Assembly: GCF_003014595.1 (NCBI RefSeq)
Contig: NZ_PYGK01000004.1
Coordinates: forward strand, 496,001-560,000
DNA: 64,000 nucleotides
Source of the DNA: Chitinophaga ginsengisoli
Lineage (GTDB): Bacteria; Bacteroidota; Bacteroidia; Chitinophagales; Chitinophagaceae
Direction: 5' to 3'
A program made the position numbers and the translations under genes. The notes under the pieces are model-generated. The model was not told the DNA's origin. It saw only the letters and a program-made list of their open reading frames with translations, and did no database searches. Positions within the stretch are counted from its first letter, which is position 1. Each line of letters starts with the position of its first letter. This document shows positions 1 to 8,946 of the stretch, piece after piece.

Positions 1-13
1 TTCATAGGTTTAA

Positions 14-1411
14 ATGAACAGCACCTACACAGATCTCGTTAACCAGACCTTCGAGTTCCCACAGGAAGGATTTGACGTACAGGACAGTTACCTGGAGTTT
101 AACGGGGTTAATATCAAGGCTTTAATCGACAAGTACGGGACACCATTCAAGCTGACTTATTTGCCAAAGATCGGAATGCAGATAAACAAGGCTAAGAAAA
201 TGTTCCAGGATGCAATTAAGAAGAACAGATACGATGGGAACTACTATTATTGTTATTGCACCAAAAGTTCGCATTTCTCCTTTATAATGGAGGAAACGCT
301 GAAACATAATATACATATCGAGACCTCCTTCGCGTATGATATTGATATCATTACCAAGTTGTACGAGAGGAAGAAGATCAATAAGGACACGTTCGTGATA
401 TGTAACGGTTACAAGACCAAGCCGTATACAAAAGCGATCGCCAAGTTGATCAACTCCGGATTCCGCAATGTGATCCCCGTGCTGGATAACAAAGAGGAAC
501 TGGAAGATTACCAGAAATTTATCCGTTCAAAGGATAGGGTGAAACTGGGGCTGCGTATTGCGGCTGAAGAGGAACCTACCTTTGACTTTTATACGTCCAG
601 ATTAGGTATCCGTTCCCGCGATGTGCTGGAGTTCTACGTGGACAAGCTGAAGGGAAATGACAAATTTGAGCTGAAAATGCTCCATTTTTTCATGAACAAG
701 GGTATTAAGGACGATATCTATTACTGGAGCCAGTTTAACCGTGTGTTGAACCTGTATTGCCAGTTAAAGAAGATCTGTCCTGAGCTGGATAGCATCAACA
801 TAGGTGGCGGATTCCCGATCAAGCATTCCCTGGGCTTCGATTACGATTACAACTACATTGTAAATGAGATCGTTGCCAACATCAAGAGCGTTTGTAAGAA
901 GAACAAGGTACCGGTACCTGATATCTATACTGAGTTCGGTTCCTTTACCGTAGGCGAAAGCGGTGCAGTGATCTATAGCGTGGTAGGGGAAAAGATGCAG
1001 AACGACAGGGAAAACTGGTATATGATCGATAGCTCTTTCATTACCACCTTGCCGGATACCTGGGGAATAGGTGAGAAGTTCCTGATGCTCCCGATCAATA
1101 AATGGGATCAGGAATACCAGGAGGTACACCTTGGGGGGCTGACTTGTGACGGTTATGACTTTTACACTTCTGAAGAACACATAAATGCGGTATTCCTGCC
1201 GAAGTTAGCCGGAGAAGAGCCACTCTATATCGGCTTTTTCCATACTGGCGCTTACCAGGACCAGCTGAGCGGTTATGGAGGTATTAAGCACTGTCTGATA
1301 CCATCACCGAAGCATGTGATCGTAGGATATGACAAAAATGGGCAGCTGAAAGACTGGCTGTATGCCAAGGAGCAAACCGCCCAGAGTATGTTAAAGATTT
1401 TGGGTTATTAA
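14..1411 (+). CDS. speA: PLP-dependent arginine decarboxylase (group IV, alanine-racemase fold)
   Basis: Predicted to decarboxylate arginine to agmatine, the first step of polyamine synthesis in the cytoplasm. An alanine-racemase-type PLP barrel fills the N-terminal two thirds. The likely Schiff-base lysine is K84 in YCTKSSHF, the phosphate-binding GGGFP motif lies near residue 260, and the C-terminal beta domain carries GGLTCDGYDF, the usual active-site cysteine region. At 465 residues it is much shorter than the E. coli enzyme but usual for the Bacteroidota form. An in-frame TAA lies directly before the ATG, so the start is firm. A strong terminator follows. Exact substrate (arginine versus a related diamino acid) is inferred from family resemblance. 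Confidence 0.82.
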   Translation: MNSTYTDLVNQTFEFPQEGFDVQDSYLEFNGVNIKALIDKYGTPFKLTYLPKIGMQINKAKKMFQDAIKKNRYDGNYYYCYCTKSSHFSFIMEETLKHNIHIETSFAYDIDIITKLYERKKINKDTFVICNGYKTKPYTKAIAKLINSGFRNVIPVLDNKEELEDYQKFIRSKDRVKLGLRIAAEEEPTFDFYTSRLGIRSRDVLEFYVDKLKGNDKFELKMLHFFMNKGIKDDIYYWSQFNRVLNLYCQLKKICPELDSINIGGGFPIKHSLGFDYDYNYIVNEIVANIKSVCKKNKVPVPDIYTEFGSFTVGESGAVIYSVVGEKMQNDRENWYMIDSSFITTLPDTWGIGEKFLMLPINKWDQEYQEVHLGGLTCDGYDFYTSEEHINAVFLPKLAGEEPLYIGFFHTGAYQDQLSGYGGIKHCLIPSPKHVIVGYDKNGQLKDWLYAKEQTAQSMLKILGY

Positions 1412-1439
1412 AAAAATGGGTTAGTAATCCACTGACACA

Positions 1440-1466
1440 CCCCGCGATTTCTCGCGGGGTTTTTTA
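1440..1466 (+). terminator. Rho-independent terminator of speA
   Basis: An 8-bp GC-rich perfect stem (1440-1447 with 1452-1459), loop TTTC, followed by seven T residues. It sits 29 bases after the decarboxylase stop codon. Confidence 0.9.
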
Positions 1467-1502
1467 TTTTATACCATTTAGGTATTGTCTTTAAGCGGAG
1501 AT

Positions 1503-1611
1503 GCGTCGTGTATGCGCCGTGTATACGTCGTATATATCTCGTGTTTGTCCCGGGATGCGTCTGGTATACCTCTGGTATACGTCTGGTATACGTCCGGTGC
1601 GTGTCGGGTAT
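1503..1611. repeat. Tandem array of ten 11-bp units (RCGTCKGGTAT-like)
   Basis: Ten consecutive units of 11 bp (one of 10 bp) with consensus close to RCGTCKGGTAT occupy 1503-1611. Part of the array also matches the four-unit array at 56589-56632. It lies in the 600-bp gene-free stretch 1412-2011, which otherwise holds only the speA terminator and a second hairpin at 1659-1679. Short open frames here (up to 140 codons) are by-products of the low-complexity sequence: they have no recognisable domain and overlap on both strands. Confidence 0.8.
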
Positions 1612-1650
1612 ATGCTGTTACCATATCTTTTGCGGTTATCATTGTACCAA

Positions 1651-1679
1651 AAAACACACAGCCCGCCAGAGGCGGGCTG
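1651..1679 (-). terminator. Terminator-like hairpin, minus strand
   Basis: A perfect 9-bp stem (1659-1667 with 1671-1679) and 3-base loop. Read on the minus strand it is followed by TGTGTTTTTT. It would end transcripts coming from the membrane-protein gene at 2012-2851, although it lies about 330 bases beyond that stop. Confidence 0.65.
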
Positions 1680-2011
1680 AAATGCAGCGAATTATATGTC
1701 CTGGGCATTTGACCCGCCGTGGCGGATCGTGTGTTTGCGGCCCGGGGTTTTATCCCTGGGTCATTCCATGGCATAGGTTTACCGTCAAAAGCATATAGGA
1801 AAATAAGACTGAGAAGGGATAAAAAGGTTTGTGGTGTATAGGGAGAAAAAGAATCAGTCGGTGTATAGGGAGAATAGGACCCTGTTTGTTTACATAACAA
1901 AGGTAAGAGCGTTCCGTAAGGTGGGAAATACCCGAAAGTTGTAATTTTTCAATAGGTTCCTTACCATAATTTCACAGCCCTCACACGGACGTGTACCCGC
2001 CGGACTTGGCC

Positions 2012-2851
2012 TTAACTTTCCAGGTGCGGACTATTATCCAGGTAGTCTATAGCGCTTTCACACTGTTTTTCGATTTCTATCAGGCAGGCTTCCAGCAGTT
2101 CCCTGTTACCATCGAGGTACTTGGACTTCCCGGAGCGGGAAAGTCCTTTCAGAATAATGAATTGTTTAGTCAGGTGCTGGCTCAGCAAAGAGGAGTGTTG
2201 TCTTTGTTTCTGCAGCGTACGCTCATGTTCTGACCGGAAGATATTCCGGTAATGGGCGCCTAACACCCTGATAAGAAATATGATATAAAAACCGGTGAGC
2301 ACCGGAGTAAAAATAAAACTTTGCTCCGGAGTGAACCCAGGCATTACGTAGGTCGCTACATTATTCACTTTCATCCAGGCCACCAGACTCAGGTAACTGC
2401 AGAGCAATCCGCCGAGGGAGAGCGTCGCAGCTATATTAGTGGTAATGTAACAAAACAGAAGACTCAGTACCCAGATCATGGAATATCTGAGGGACAGGTC
2501 CTGATTATTGAAAAAGGAACAGGCTGCCGGAATGATAAATGTAACAAAGGCCGCGATGATACTCACGGTTTTGACTGGTACACCCGTCCGGACCATTATA
2601 AGACATCCCCCGAGGGAGATCAGAAAGGCAACAATTAGTAACAGTTCCGTTGTATTATGTGTATACAGGCCAATGAGGGCAACCGGTATTAAAAGCAGCA
2701 GGTGAAAGAACAGATAATCAAATAACAACCGCACATTGCATCGTTCCCTGGAGTCGGTACAAATATATAACGCATTGCCAATCACCGCATCTTCAGCGTT
2801 GCGGTAGACTTTAACTGCCAGTGTAGATATTTTTTTGAACAGTTGCGGCAT
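2012..2851 (-). CDS. Polytopic membrane protein of unknown function
   Basis: I do not recognise a named family. The 279-residue protein has a roughly 40-residue cytosolic start, then about six hydrophobic segments between residues 42 and 198, then a charged, probably helical tail of about 80 residues. The layout resembles the membrane sensor half of a histidine kinase, but no DHp or ATPase domain follows and the tail is too short for one. A GLSRSGKS string in the tail imitates a P-loop but has no supporting Walker B or nucleotide-binding fold. The gene stands alone on the minus strand, convergent with speA. Confidence 0.7.
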   Translation of the reverse strand: MPQLFKKISTLAVKVYRNAEDAVIGNALYICTDSRERCNVRLLFDYLFFHLLLLIPVALIGLYTHNTTELLLIVAFLISLGGCLIMVRTGVPVKTVSIIAAFVTFIIPAACSFFNNQDLSLRYSMIWVLSLLFCYITTNIAATLSLGGLLCSYLSLVAWMKVNNVATYVMPGFTPEQSFIFTPVLTGFYIIFLIRVLGAHYRNIFRSEHERTLQKQRQHSSLLSQHLTKQFIILKGLSRSGKSKYLDGNRELLEACLIEIEKQCESAIDYLDNSPHLES

Positions 2852-2942
2852 GGCCCATATAGTTGTATGGCAAATTATCCTTTAAAAACAGTTTCGTTCT
2901 TAAACGTTTGTGTGAATTATTGGGGAATTTAATGAACGGGCT

Positions 2943-2977
2943 AAAATAAAAAATCCCCTCCCGGCGAAGGGAGGGGA
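2943..2977 (-). terminator. Terminator of the Hsp20 gene
   Basis: A perfect 9-bp stem (2954-2962 with 2969-2977) with a 6-base loop. On the minus strand it is followed by TTTTTTATTTT. It lies just past the Hsp20 stop codon. Confidence 0.88.
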
Positions 2978-3000
2978 ATCACACTTATTCAACCTTTCTC

Positions 3001-3456
3001 TTATTCTACAACAATCACTTTAGCCGCGTCCTGCACATTTTCTTTCTTCGCCAGCTGCAGTTTCAGTACTCCATTGTCATATTTAGCCTGGATCTTTTCA
3101 GCATCTACCTGTTCATTCAAGGTAAAGGAACGTTTGAATGAACGGAAGCTGAACTCTCTGCGTAATTGTTTCTGGTTTTCATCTTTGCTTTCTGCAACTT
3201 TCTCTGCACTGATAGTCAAGGTCTTGTTTTCAAGATTAATCTTAAAGTCTTCTTTGGATAATCCCGGAACCAGCAAGTCTACCTGGTAGGCATCTTTAGT
3301 CTCTGTGATGTTCACAGGGGGATAAGCGCCATAAAAATCATGCGTGTGGAAATCGTCTTTCCAGGCCTTGTTGAAACCGGCATTGTTAAAAATTTCTTCT
3401 ACTAAGCCTCCAAAGGATTTTACTGCAGGTGCCTGATTGAATTTTACGAATGTCAT
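3001..3456 (-). CDS. Hsp20/alpha-crystallin small heat-shock protein
   Basis: ATP-independent cytosolic holdase that binds unfolding proteins and passes them to DnaK. The 151-residue length fits. The alpha-crystallin domain spans roughly residues 45-145, from the DAYQVDLLVPGLSKEDFKI strands to the DNGVLKLQLAKKE strand that ends the domain, followed by a short V-I-V-V-E tail. The N-terminal arm is short and contains the usual F-rich stretch. It is monocistronic with its own terminator, and divergent from the bacilliredoxin gene. Heat or stress induction is expected for the family, but I see no clear operator. Confidence 0.93.
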   Translation of the reverse strand: MTFVKFNQAPAVKSFGGLVEEIFNNAGFNKAWKDDFHTHDFYGAYPPVNITETKDAYQVDLLVPGLSKEDFKINLENKTLTISAEKVAESKDENQKQLRREFSFRSFKRSFTLNEQVDAEKIQAKYDNGVLKLQLAKKENVQDAAKVIVVE

Positions 3457-3645
3457 AGTTTATAAATTTTAGTGTTTGTTTTAAAAATTTGTTCGTGGAG
3501 GTATATGCAAACAGAATACCATGGCATTAAACCTGCTATTTTGCTATAATATGGGCTTATACAGTGGACTTTTTGTCGTTTCTATTTGTTTTGAAATGTC
3601 ATTATGGCATATTCATTCATGTTTTTCTATTTATCAGCTTATGAT

Positions 3646-3653
3646 TAACTTTG
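3646..3653 (+). promoter_or_regulatory. Bacteroidota -7 promoter element for the bacilliredoxin gene
   Basis: TAACTTTG matches the Bacteroidota -7 consensus TAnnTTTG and lies 33 bases before the ATG at 3686. The -33 box is not clear: only a T-rich stretch at the expected distance. Confidence 0.5.
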
Positions 3654-3685
3654 TGAAAACTATCGAACAAAAAAAATTGTAGTAT

Positions 3686-4099
3686 ATGTATCCAGCAGAA
3701 CTTGTACTGCCAATGAAGGCAGAGTTGACAGATAATGGTTTTGAAGAATTGCTCACACCACAAAAAGTGGATGAGACTTTAAAGCAGGAAGGAACAACAC
3801 TTGTAATGATCAATTCAGTTTGTGGTTGCTCTGCAGGTACTGCTCGTCCGGGTGTTTTATTAGCTGTAGCTCATAGTGAGAAGAAACCCGACAGGTTAAC
3901 AACCAGCTTTGCAGGATTTGATATGGCTGCTGTACAACAGATCCGTTCACATCTGTTACCTTACCCTCCATCTTCACCTGCGATCGCTTTATTTAAAGAT
4001 GGTCAGTTGGTACACTTTATTGAGCGTCATATGATCGAAGGTCGTCCTGCACAGATGATTGCTGCAAACCTGGTTGACGCGTTTGAGCAATACTGCTAA
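3686..4099 (+). CDS. BrxA/BrxB family bacilliredoxin
   Basis: Thioredoxin-like protein that removes bacillithiol, or a similar low-molecular-weight thiol, from oxidised proteins in the cytosol. The 137-residue length and the family hallmark VCGC motif (residues about 46-49, in NSVCGCSAG) are present. GRPAQMI and the final C-terminal cysteine are also visible. A TAnnTTTG box lies upstream and an AT-rich hairpin downstream, so the gene is probably monocistronic. Family assignment is firm; the thiol partner in this organism is inferred. Confidence 0.93.
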   Translation: MYPAELVLPMKAELTDNGFEELLTPQKVDETLKQEGTTLVMINSVCGCSAGTARPGVLLAVAHSEKKPDRLTTSFAGFDMAAVQQIRSHLLPYPPSSPAIALFKDGQLVHFIERHMIEGRPAQMIAANLVDAFEQYC

Positions 4100-4113
4100 A
4101 ATTTATCCGGATC

Positions 4114-4168
4114 GTAATTCTTTTTTCTACTGTTATCATATTGTATGCGCAATAGAAAAAGGAATTAT
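4114..4168 (+). terminator. Imperfect AT-rich hairpin after the bacilliredoxin gene
   Basis: About 19 bp of stem (4114-4132 with 4150-4168) with two wobble or mismatch positions and a 17-base loop. T-rich and A-rich arms make it plausible as a bidirectional transcription end, but there is no terminal T-run after the stem on the plus strand. Confidence 0.4.
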
Positions 4169-4274
4169 GATTTGGAATTTGTGATTTTTACAGCTTACTT
4201 TGGTGGTTTGATTTTCCATTTGACTAATTCGGCTTTGTTCATAGGAAAATTCAGATCACCAATTTTTTTTGGCT

Positions 4275-5573
4275 ATGTATCCTAATTTATATTACGCGTT
4301 TCACGATCTATTCGGTGTAGACATCCCTTTACTTAAACTTCTGCAGACATTCGGTTTTTTCGTTGCCGTTGCTTTTCTGGCGGCCGCTTATGTATTGACA
4401 AGCGAGCTAAAAAGAAGAGAGCAATTGGGATGGCTGACAGGAGTGCCTGAAAAAGTGATAACGGGTAAGCCGGTTAACATGACAGAAGTATTGATCCATG
4501 GTGTGCTGGGTTTTGTGTTAGGATACAAGATATTAGGATTAGCCTCTGACTGGGCGGAAGCTTCCCAGGATCTCCAGTCATATATATTATCCTCCCGCGG
4601 AAACCTGCTGGGAGGAATTGCCTTGGGTGGCTTTTTTGCTTACCTGAAATACAGATCTGCTAAAAAACAGGAGCTGCCCAAGCCGAAAGAAGAGACTATT
4701 ACGATCATGCCCCATCAGCGGGTACCGGATTTTACAGTCATGGCAGCTGTTGCCGGTCTGCTGGGTGCCAAGATCTTTCATAACCTGGAGAACTGGGGAG
4801 ATTTTGTACAGGACCCGATAGGCTCACTCTTATCTTTCAGTGGTCTTACATTCTACGGTGGACTTATCCTCGCATCCATAGTTATTATCCGCTACGCCGC
4901 TAAAAAAGGGATCAACATCTGGCACCTGATAGACAGTGCTGCTCCCGCATTGATGCTGGCTTATGGTGTAGGACGTATGGGATGTCACTTTTCCGGTGAT
5001 GGTGACTGGGGTATTTATAACAGCGGTTATATCACAGATGCCACAGGCAAGGTGCTTTCTGTGGATCCATCAAAGTTCCAGGAAGTACTGAAAGCAAACG
5101 AACAGTTTTTCATGCGACAGTATGGAAGCCTGGAGCATATACCTCATGCGGCATTTGCTAAACCAGGCGGCTTAAGCTTTCTGCCGGATTGGTTCTTTGC
5201 CTACGGATATCCTCATAACGTGATCAATGAAGGCATACAGATGGCAGGTTGCACAGGTAAGTACTGCAGTGTACTGCCTATAGCCGTTTATCCCACTGCT
5301 CTCTATGAAATCATTGCCTGTCTTTTACTCTTTGTTGTTTTATGGAGCCTGCGTAAAAAGATCACCGTTCCAGGTGTTATTTTTGGCGTCTACCTGATAA
5401 TGAACGGTTTGGAGCGTTTCTTCATCGAAAAGATCAGGGTAAACACGAAATATGACATCTTCGGATTTCGTCCTACCCAGGCCGAAATAATCTCTTCCTT
5501 AATGATAATAGGTGGCGCCGCATTAGTCTGGTATTGCCGTAAAATATATAAAGCGCCAAAACCAGTAGCCTGA
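4275..5573 (+). CDS. lgt: Prolipoprotein diacylglyceryl transferase
   Basis: Inner-membrane enzyme that moves diacylglycerol from phosphatidylglycerol to the lipobox cysteine of prolipoproteins, the first step of lipoprotein maturation. Several membrane helices are visible. The Lgt signature appears as GRMGCHFSGDGDWG, and a second conserved block NGLERFFIEKIRVN holds the C-terminal arginine. At about 432 residues it is longer than the E. coli protein (about 290), because of inserts usual in Bacteroidota. The frame opens at a TTG (4269), but the ATG two codons later is the better start. Three bases separate it from the hemerythrin gene, so the two are co-transcribed. Confidence 0.93.
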   Translation: MYPNLYYAFHDLFGVDIPLLKLLQTFGFFVAVAFLAAAYVLTSELKRREQLGWLTGVPEKVITGKPVNMTEVLIHGVLGFVLGYKILGLASDWAEASQDLQSYILSSRGNLLGGIALGGFFAYLKYRSAKKQELPKPKEETITIMPHQRVPDFTVMAAVAGLLGAKIFHNLENWGDFVQDPIGSLLSFSGLTFYGGLILASIVIIRYAAKKGINIWHLIDSAAPALMLAYGVGRMGCHFSGDGDWGIYNSGYITDATGKVLSVDPSKFQEVLKANEQFFMRQYGSLEHIPHAAFAKPGGLSFLPDWFFAYGYPHNVINEGIQMAGCTGKYCSVLPIAVYPTALYEIIACLLLFVVLWSLRKKITVPGVIFGVYLIMNGLERFFIEKIRVNTKYDIFGFRPTQAEIISSLMIIGGAALVWYCRKIYKAPKPVA

Positions 5574-5575
5574 AC

Positions 5576-6001
5576 ATGCAAAGACACCCGGTCCTGATAC
5601 CGTTGTCACATGAACACAAGCGTTTACTGTTCGTGTGCAGGTACTTAAAGAAAGATGCAGCAGCTTATGAAGGATTCCCTTTGGAAACCAATGCGAAGCT
5701 CGCCTATATTGTAAATGTCTTCCAGGAAGTAATGGTCCCTCACATCCAGAAAGAAGAGTATCTTTTTGAAGTATGTGCCGGCCGCCATCCCGAGATAGAC
5801 GACATCATAAAAGAACTGATACAGGAGCATCAGCAGATCTCCCGCATGTATAGTGCACTCACTGAGAATACCGACCTTATTTCCGCGATGGATGTGCTGG
5901 CCAGGAGCCTGGAAGAGCACATAAGAAAAGAGGAAAGGGTATTCTTTGAGAAATTGCAGACAGAACTCCCGGAAGTATTGGAAGCTATTAAATGGGCCTG
6001 A
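5576..6001 (+). CDS. Hemerythrin HHE-domain protein
   Basis: A 141-residue four-helix protein predicted to bind a di-iron centre, acting in oxygen or nitric-oxide sensing or iron-sulfur repair. Candidate ligands are spaced as in HHE domains: LSHEHKRL near residue 12, PHIQKEEYLF near residue 58, EHQQISR near residue 85 and EEHIRKEERVFF near residue 113. It starts three bases after lgt and is followed by a strong terminator, so it is the last gene of that operon. The link to Lgt is probably only transcriptional. Confidence 0.88.
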   Translation: MQRHPVLIPLSHEHKRLLFVCRYLKKDAAAYEGFPLETNAKLAYIVNVFQEVMVPHIQKEEYLFEVCAGRHPEIDDIIKELIQEHQQISRMYSALTENTDLISAMDVLARSLEEHIRKEERVFFEKLQTELPEVLEAIKWA

Positions 6002-6023
6002 GCCCGGTAACCTTATAATTATC

Positions 6024-6057
6024 AAGGCATTGCTTTTTAGAGGCAATGCCTTTTTTA
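6024..6057 (+). terminator. Terminator of the lgt-hemerythrin operon
   Basis: A perfect 10-bp stem (6024-6033 with 6043-6052), a 9-base loop and a T6-A-T tail. Confidence 0.9.
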
Positions 6058-6296
6058 TTGTTTTACCCTGTAACGAAATCCTTTTCTGATCGTCTTTATA
6101 AAAAACTCCCTGTCACCTTTCTTAAACTTTTGCCAATCATCCCTGCCAGGATACCGCTTGTGTAAAACTATGTACTATGCAATGCACAATACCTACCTTT
6201 ACACTGTAGTTGTTTAAGAAAGGTTCTGTACTAAAAACGGTTCTATAACAACAAAAAATTGAAAAGAAGCTTATAATAAATTTAAATCATCCTTAT

Positions 6297-8759
6297 ATGA
6301 AATCGACTACTACATTGTTGGCCTCTTTCTTATTAATGTGCAGCATTAAAACCATCCAGGCACAGACCATTGAGACTGCCAGAGTCATTGGCAGCGTAAC
6401 ACAAACAGGGAACAAGCCTGTTGAATTTGCCACCATTACCTTATTAAAAGCAAAAGATTCCTCCCTGGTGAAAGGAGCTATTGCCGACATCAACGGAAAG
6501 TATGAATTCGAACAGGTGAAACAAGGTAAGTACCTGATCGCCGCTGCCTATGTCGGTATGACAAAAGCTTTTAGCAAACCTTTTGAGATTAAGGGAAGTA
6601 CCCCGGTAACAATAGAGACACTTTCACTGGGTACAGATGCAAAGAATCTCAAGGAAGTAAATGTAACCGCTAAAAAGCCATTCGTAGAGCAACGGGCCGA
6701 TAAAATGGTGGTGAATGTTGAAGCCAGTATTATCGGTGCTGGTGGTACGGCGATGGACGTACTGGAAAAGTCGCCCGGTGTTACAATAGATAAAGATGAC
6801 AATATCAACCTGAAAAATAAGAGTGGTGTCATTATTATGATCGATGGCAAGCCCACTAACATGAGTTCCCAGGACGTTGCCCAGCTGCTGAAAAGTATGC
6901 CCAGTAGCAATATTGAGCAAATTGAACTGATCACCAATCCTTCCGCCAAATACGATGCAGCGGGCAACGCCGGGATCATCAACATCAAACTGAAGAAAAA
7001 TAAAACAGTCGGCACCAACGGTAACGTGTCAATATCCGGAGCCTATGGTCTGACTCCCAAATGGGGCGGATCATTGAACCTGAACCATCGCAATGAGAAG
7101 TTCAATCTCTTCGGATCTTATAACTATAATCATAGAGAGAATCAACAGCATCTGGGATTATATCGCACCGGTACTACCGATGGTCAGTATACCGTATTCG
7201 ATCAGCAGAATATCCGCGACAGGAAATCAGATTATCACGGCGCTAAAGTTGGTATGGACTATTTCCTCAATAAAAATAACACGATTGGCGTAATGGTAGA
7301 TGCAGGTTTCAGGAACTCCGATGAACCCGCAGAATCTACGACCCTGATAGGAGGTAGAGAAACTGTAGATTCAACATTGAAGACACATACATACAATAAA
7401 GGAACCTGGAGAAGATGGGCTTACAATGTGAACTACAGGGCTATTCTTGATACAACCGGCAAGGAGTTGAACATGGACCTGGACTATGCACGCAATACAG
7501 ATAAACAGGGAAACAGCATTTACTCTACTATTTGGGACGCAGCTGGTAAGAACTATATGCATGGTGATACGTCACGTAACAATCAGCCTAATACGATCGA
7601 TATTAAAACGTTCAAAGCTGACTATATTCATCCTTTGCCTCACCAGGCTAAATTCGAAGCCGGCGTTAAACTGAGCTTTGTAAAAACAGACAACGACGTG
7701 AAATTTGATTCACTGCGCAACGGTAACTGGATATATGATAAGAACCGCTCCAATCATTTTATTTACAAAGAGAATGTAAATGCGGCGTACATCAACTTCC
7801 AGAAACAGTTCAAAAAGGTCAATGTACAATTAGGTTTACGTGCTGAACAAAGCAATGTGAAAGGTAATTCCATTACCATCAACCAGGTGACTGATACCAG
7901 CTACTTTAATCTCTTTCCAAGTGTCTTTGTCAGCTATGACGCAGCAAAGGATCATCAGCTGGGAATCTCTTACAGCCGTCGTTTACAGAGACCTGATTAT
8001 GAAGATCTGAATCCATTTCAGATATACCTGGACAGATATACTATCGTGGCTGGTAATCCTTATCTGAAACCTTCTTACTCTAACAATATTGAGCTGACAC
8101 ATACATTTAAACATTTCCTGACTACCTCAGTTGGCTATACACATACCAAAGACAAGATCACGCAGATCATTGAAGCCGATAAGGATGTGATCACAGGAGA
8201 TACACTGACACTCCGTTATAAATACCTGAACATTGCGAAATCTGACATCGTAAACCTGAATGTTTCTTTCCCGGTGACGATCACTAAATGGTGGAGCAGC
8301 TTTACTTATCTGTCAGCATACTACAACAAATTCCAGACTATGGTTGACTCCCGCCTGGTAACTGTTTCGGGTGGTGGATTTATGGGACGTACCCAACAGA
8401 CTTTCACTTTACCCGCAGGTATCGGTGCTGAAGTAAGCATCTTCTATCTCTCTCCACAGATCGCTGATGAAGGTCTGTTCAGAATGAAATCGATGGCTGC
8501 TGTTGACATGGGTGTATCCAAACAGATCATGCACAAAAAGGGAAGTATTAAATTCAACGTAGGCGACGTTTTTAATATGCAGCGTTTCCGTGGAAGTTTT
8601 GAAAATGGAGGCCGCTATACTGCTGTAAGAAGCAAATGGGAAAGCCAGCAGTTCAGGCTCACTTTCAACTACCGCTTTGGAAATACCAGCATCAAAGCTG
8701 CCCGCGCCCGTAAGACCGGTCTGGAAGATGAACAGAACCGCGTAAAAGACGGAAACTGA
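6297..8759 (+). CDS. TonB-dependent-receptor-like outer membrane beta-barrel protein
   Basis: An 820-residue exported protein of the outer-membrane barrel family common in Bacteroidota. A signal peptide ending near IQAQ is followed by a carboxypeptidase-regulatory-like domain (about residues 28-115), a plug domain (about 120-240, with DVLEKSPGVTID and the NPSAKYDAAGNAGIINI block), and a long barrel ending in an aromatic strand before a charged tail. No TonB box or substrate is evident. It is flanked by a 295-bp upstream spacer and a hairpin downstream, so probably monocistronic. A peptide-like or siderophore-like cargo cannot be chosen from sequence. Confidence 0.88.
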   Translation: MKSTTTLLASFLLMCSIKTIQAQTIETARVIGSVTQTGNKPVEFATITLLKAKDSSLVKGAIADINGKYEFEQVKQGKYLIAAAYVGMTKAFSKPFEIKGSTPVTIETLSLGTDAKNLKEVNVTAKKPFVEQRADKMVVNVEASIIGAGGTAMDVLEKSPGVTIDKDDNINLKNKSGVIIMIDGKPTNMSSQDVAQLLKSMPSSNIEQIELITNPSAKYDAAGNAGIINIKLKKNKTVGTNGNVSISGAYGLTPKWGGSLNLNHRNEKFNLFGSYNYNHRENQQHLGLYRTGTTDGQYTVFDQQNIRDRKSDYHGAKVGMDYFLNKNNTIGVMVDAGFRNSDEPAESTTLIGGRETVDSTLKTHTYNKGTWRRWAYNVNYRAILDTTGKELNMDLDYARNTDKQGNSIYSTIWDAAGKNYMHGDTSRNNQPNTIDIKTFKADYIHPLPHQAKFEAGVKLSFVKTDNDVKFDSLRNGNWIYDKNRSNHFIYKENVNAAYINFQKQFKKVNVQLGLRAEQSNVKGNSITINQVTDTSYFNLFPSVFVSYDAAKDHQLGISYSRRLQRPDYEDLNPFQIYLDRYTIVAGNPYLKPSYSNNIELTHTFKHFLTTSVGYTHTKDKITQIIEADKDVITGDTLTLRYKYLNIAKSDIVNLNVSFPVTITKWWSSFTYLSAYYNKFQTMVDSRLVTVSGGGFMGRTQQTFTLPAGIGAEVSIFYLSPQIADEGLFRMKSMAAVDMGVSKQIMHKKGSIKFNVGDVFNMQRFRGSFENGGRYTAVRSKWESQQFRLTFNYRFGNTSIKAARARKTGLEDEQNRVKDGN

Positions 8760-8795
8760 TATGACCTGTTTTTAGGTATATATAAGGATGGAACG

Positions 8796-8827
8796 GGACG
8801 TGACCTATTCTTGGGTCGCGTCCTTTC
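8796..8827 (+). terminator. Probable terminator after the barrel-protein gene
   Basis: A 10-bp stem (8796-8805 with 8814-8823) with one G-U pair and an 8-base loop, followed by a short interrupted T stretch. Confidence 0.65.
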
Positions 8828-8946
8828 TTGAATTAGTAAATTATTGAAAATTATATAGTTGTGATGTTTTGAGTGTTTTTAACCCCTCTTGTCTCCAAAA
8901 ATATACCCCTTTGTATGCAACCTTTTTCTGAAATAATGTCTTTAAT

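Noticed and set aside
1478..1900. 140-residue protein on the minus strand and two overlapping plus-strand frames
   Set aside because: The frames run through the 11-bp repeat array and a terminator hairpin, and their composition reflects the repeat.
2012..2851. ATP-binding protein because of GLSRSGKS
   Set aside because: The P-loop-like string lies in a short tail of a membrane protein with no other nucleotide-binding motif.
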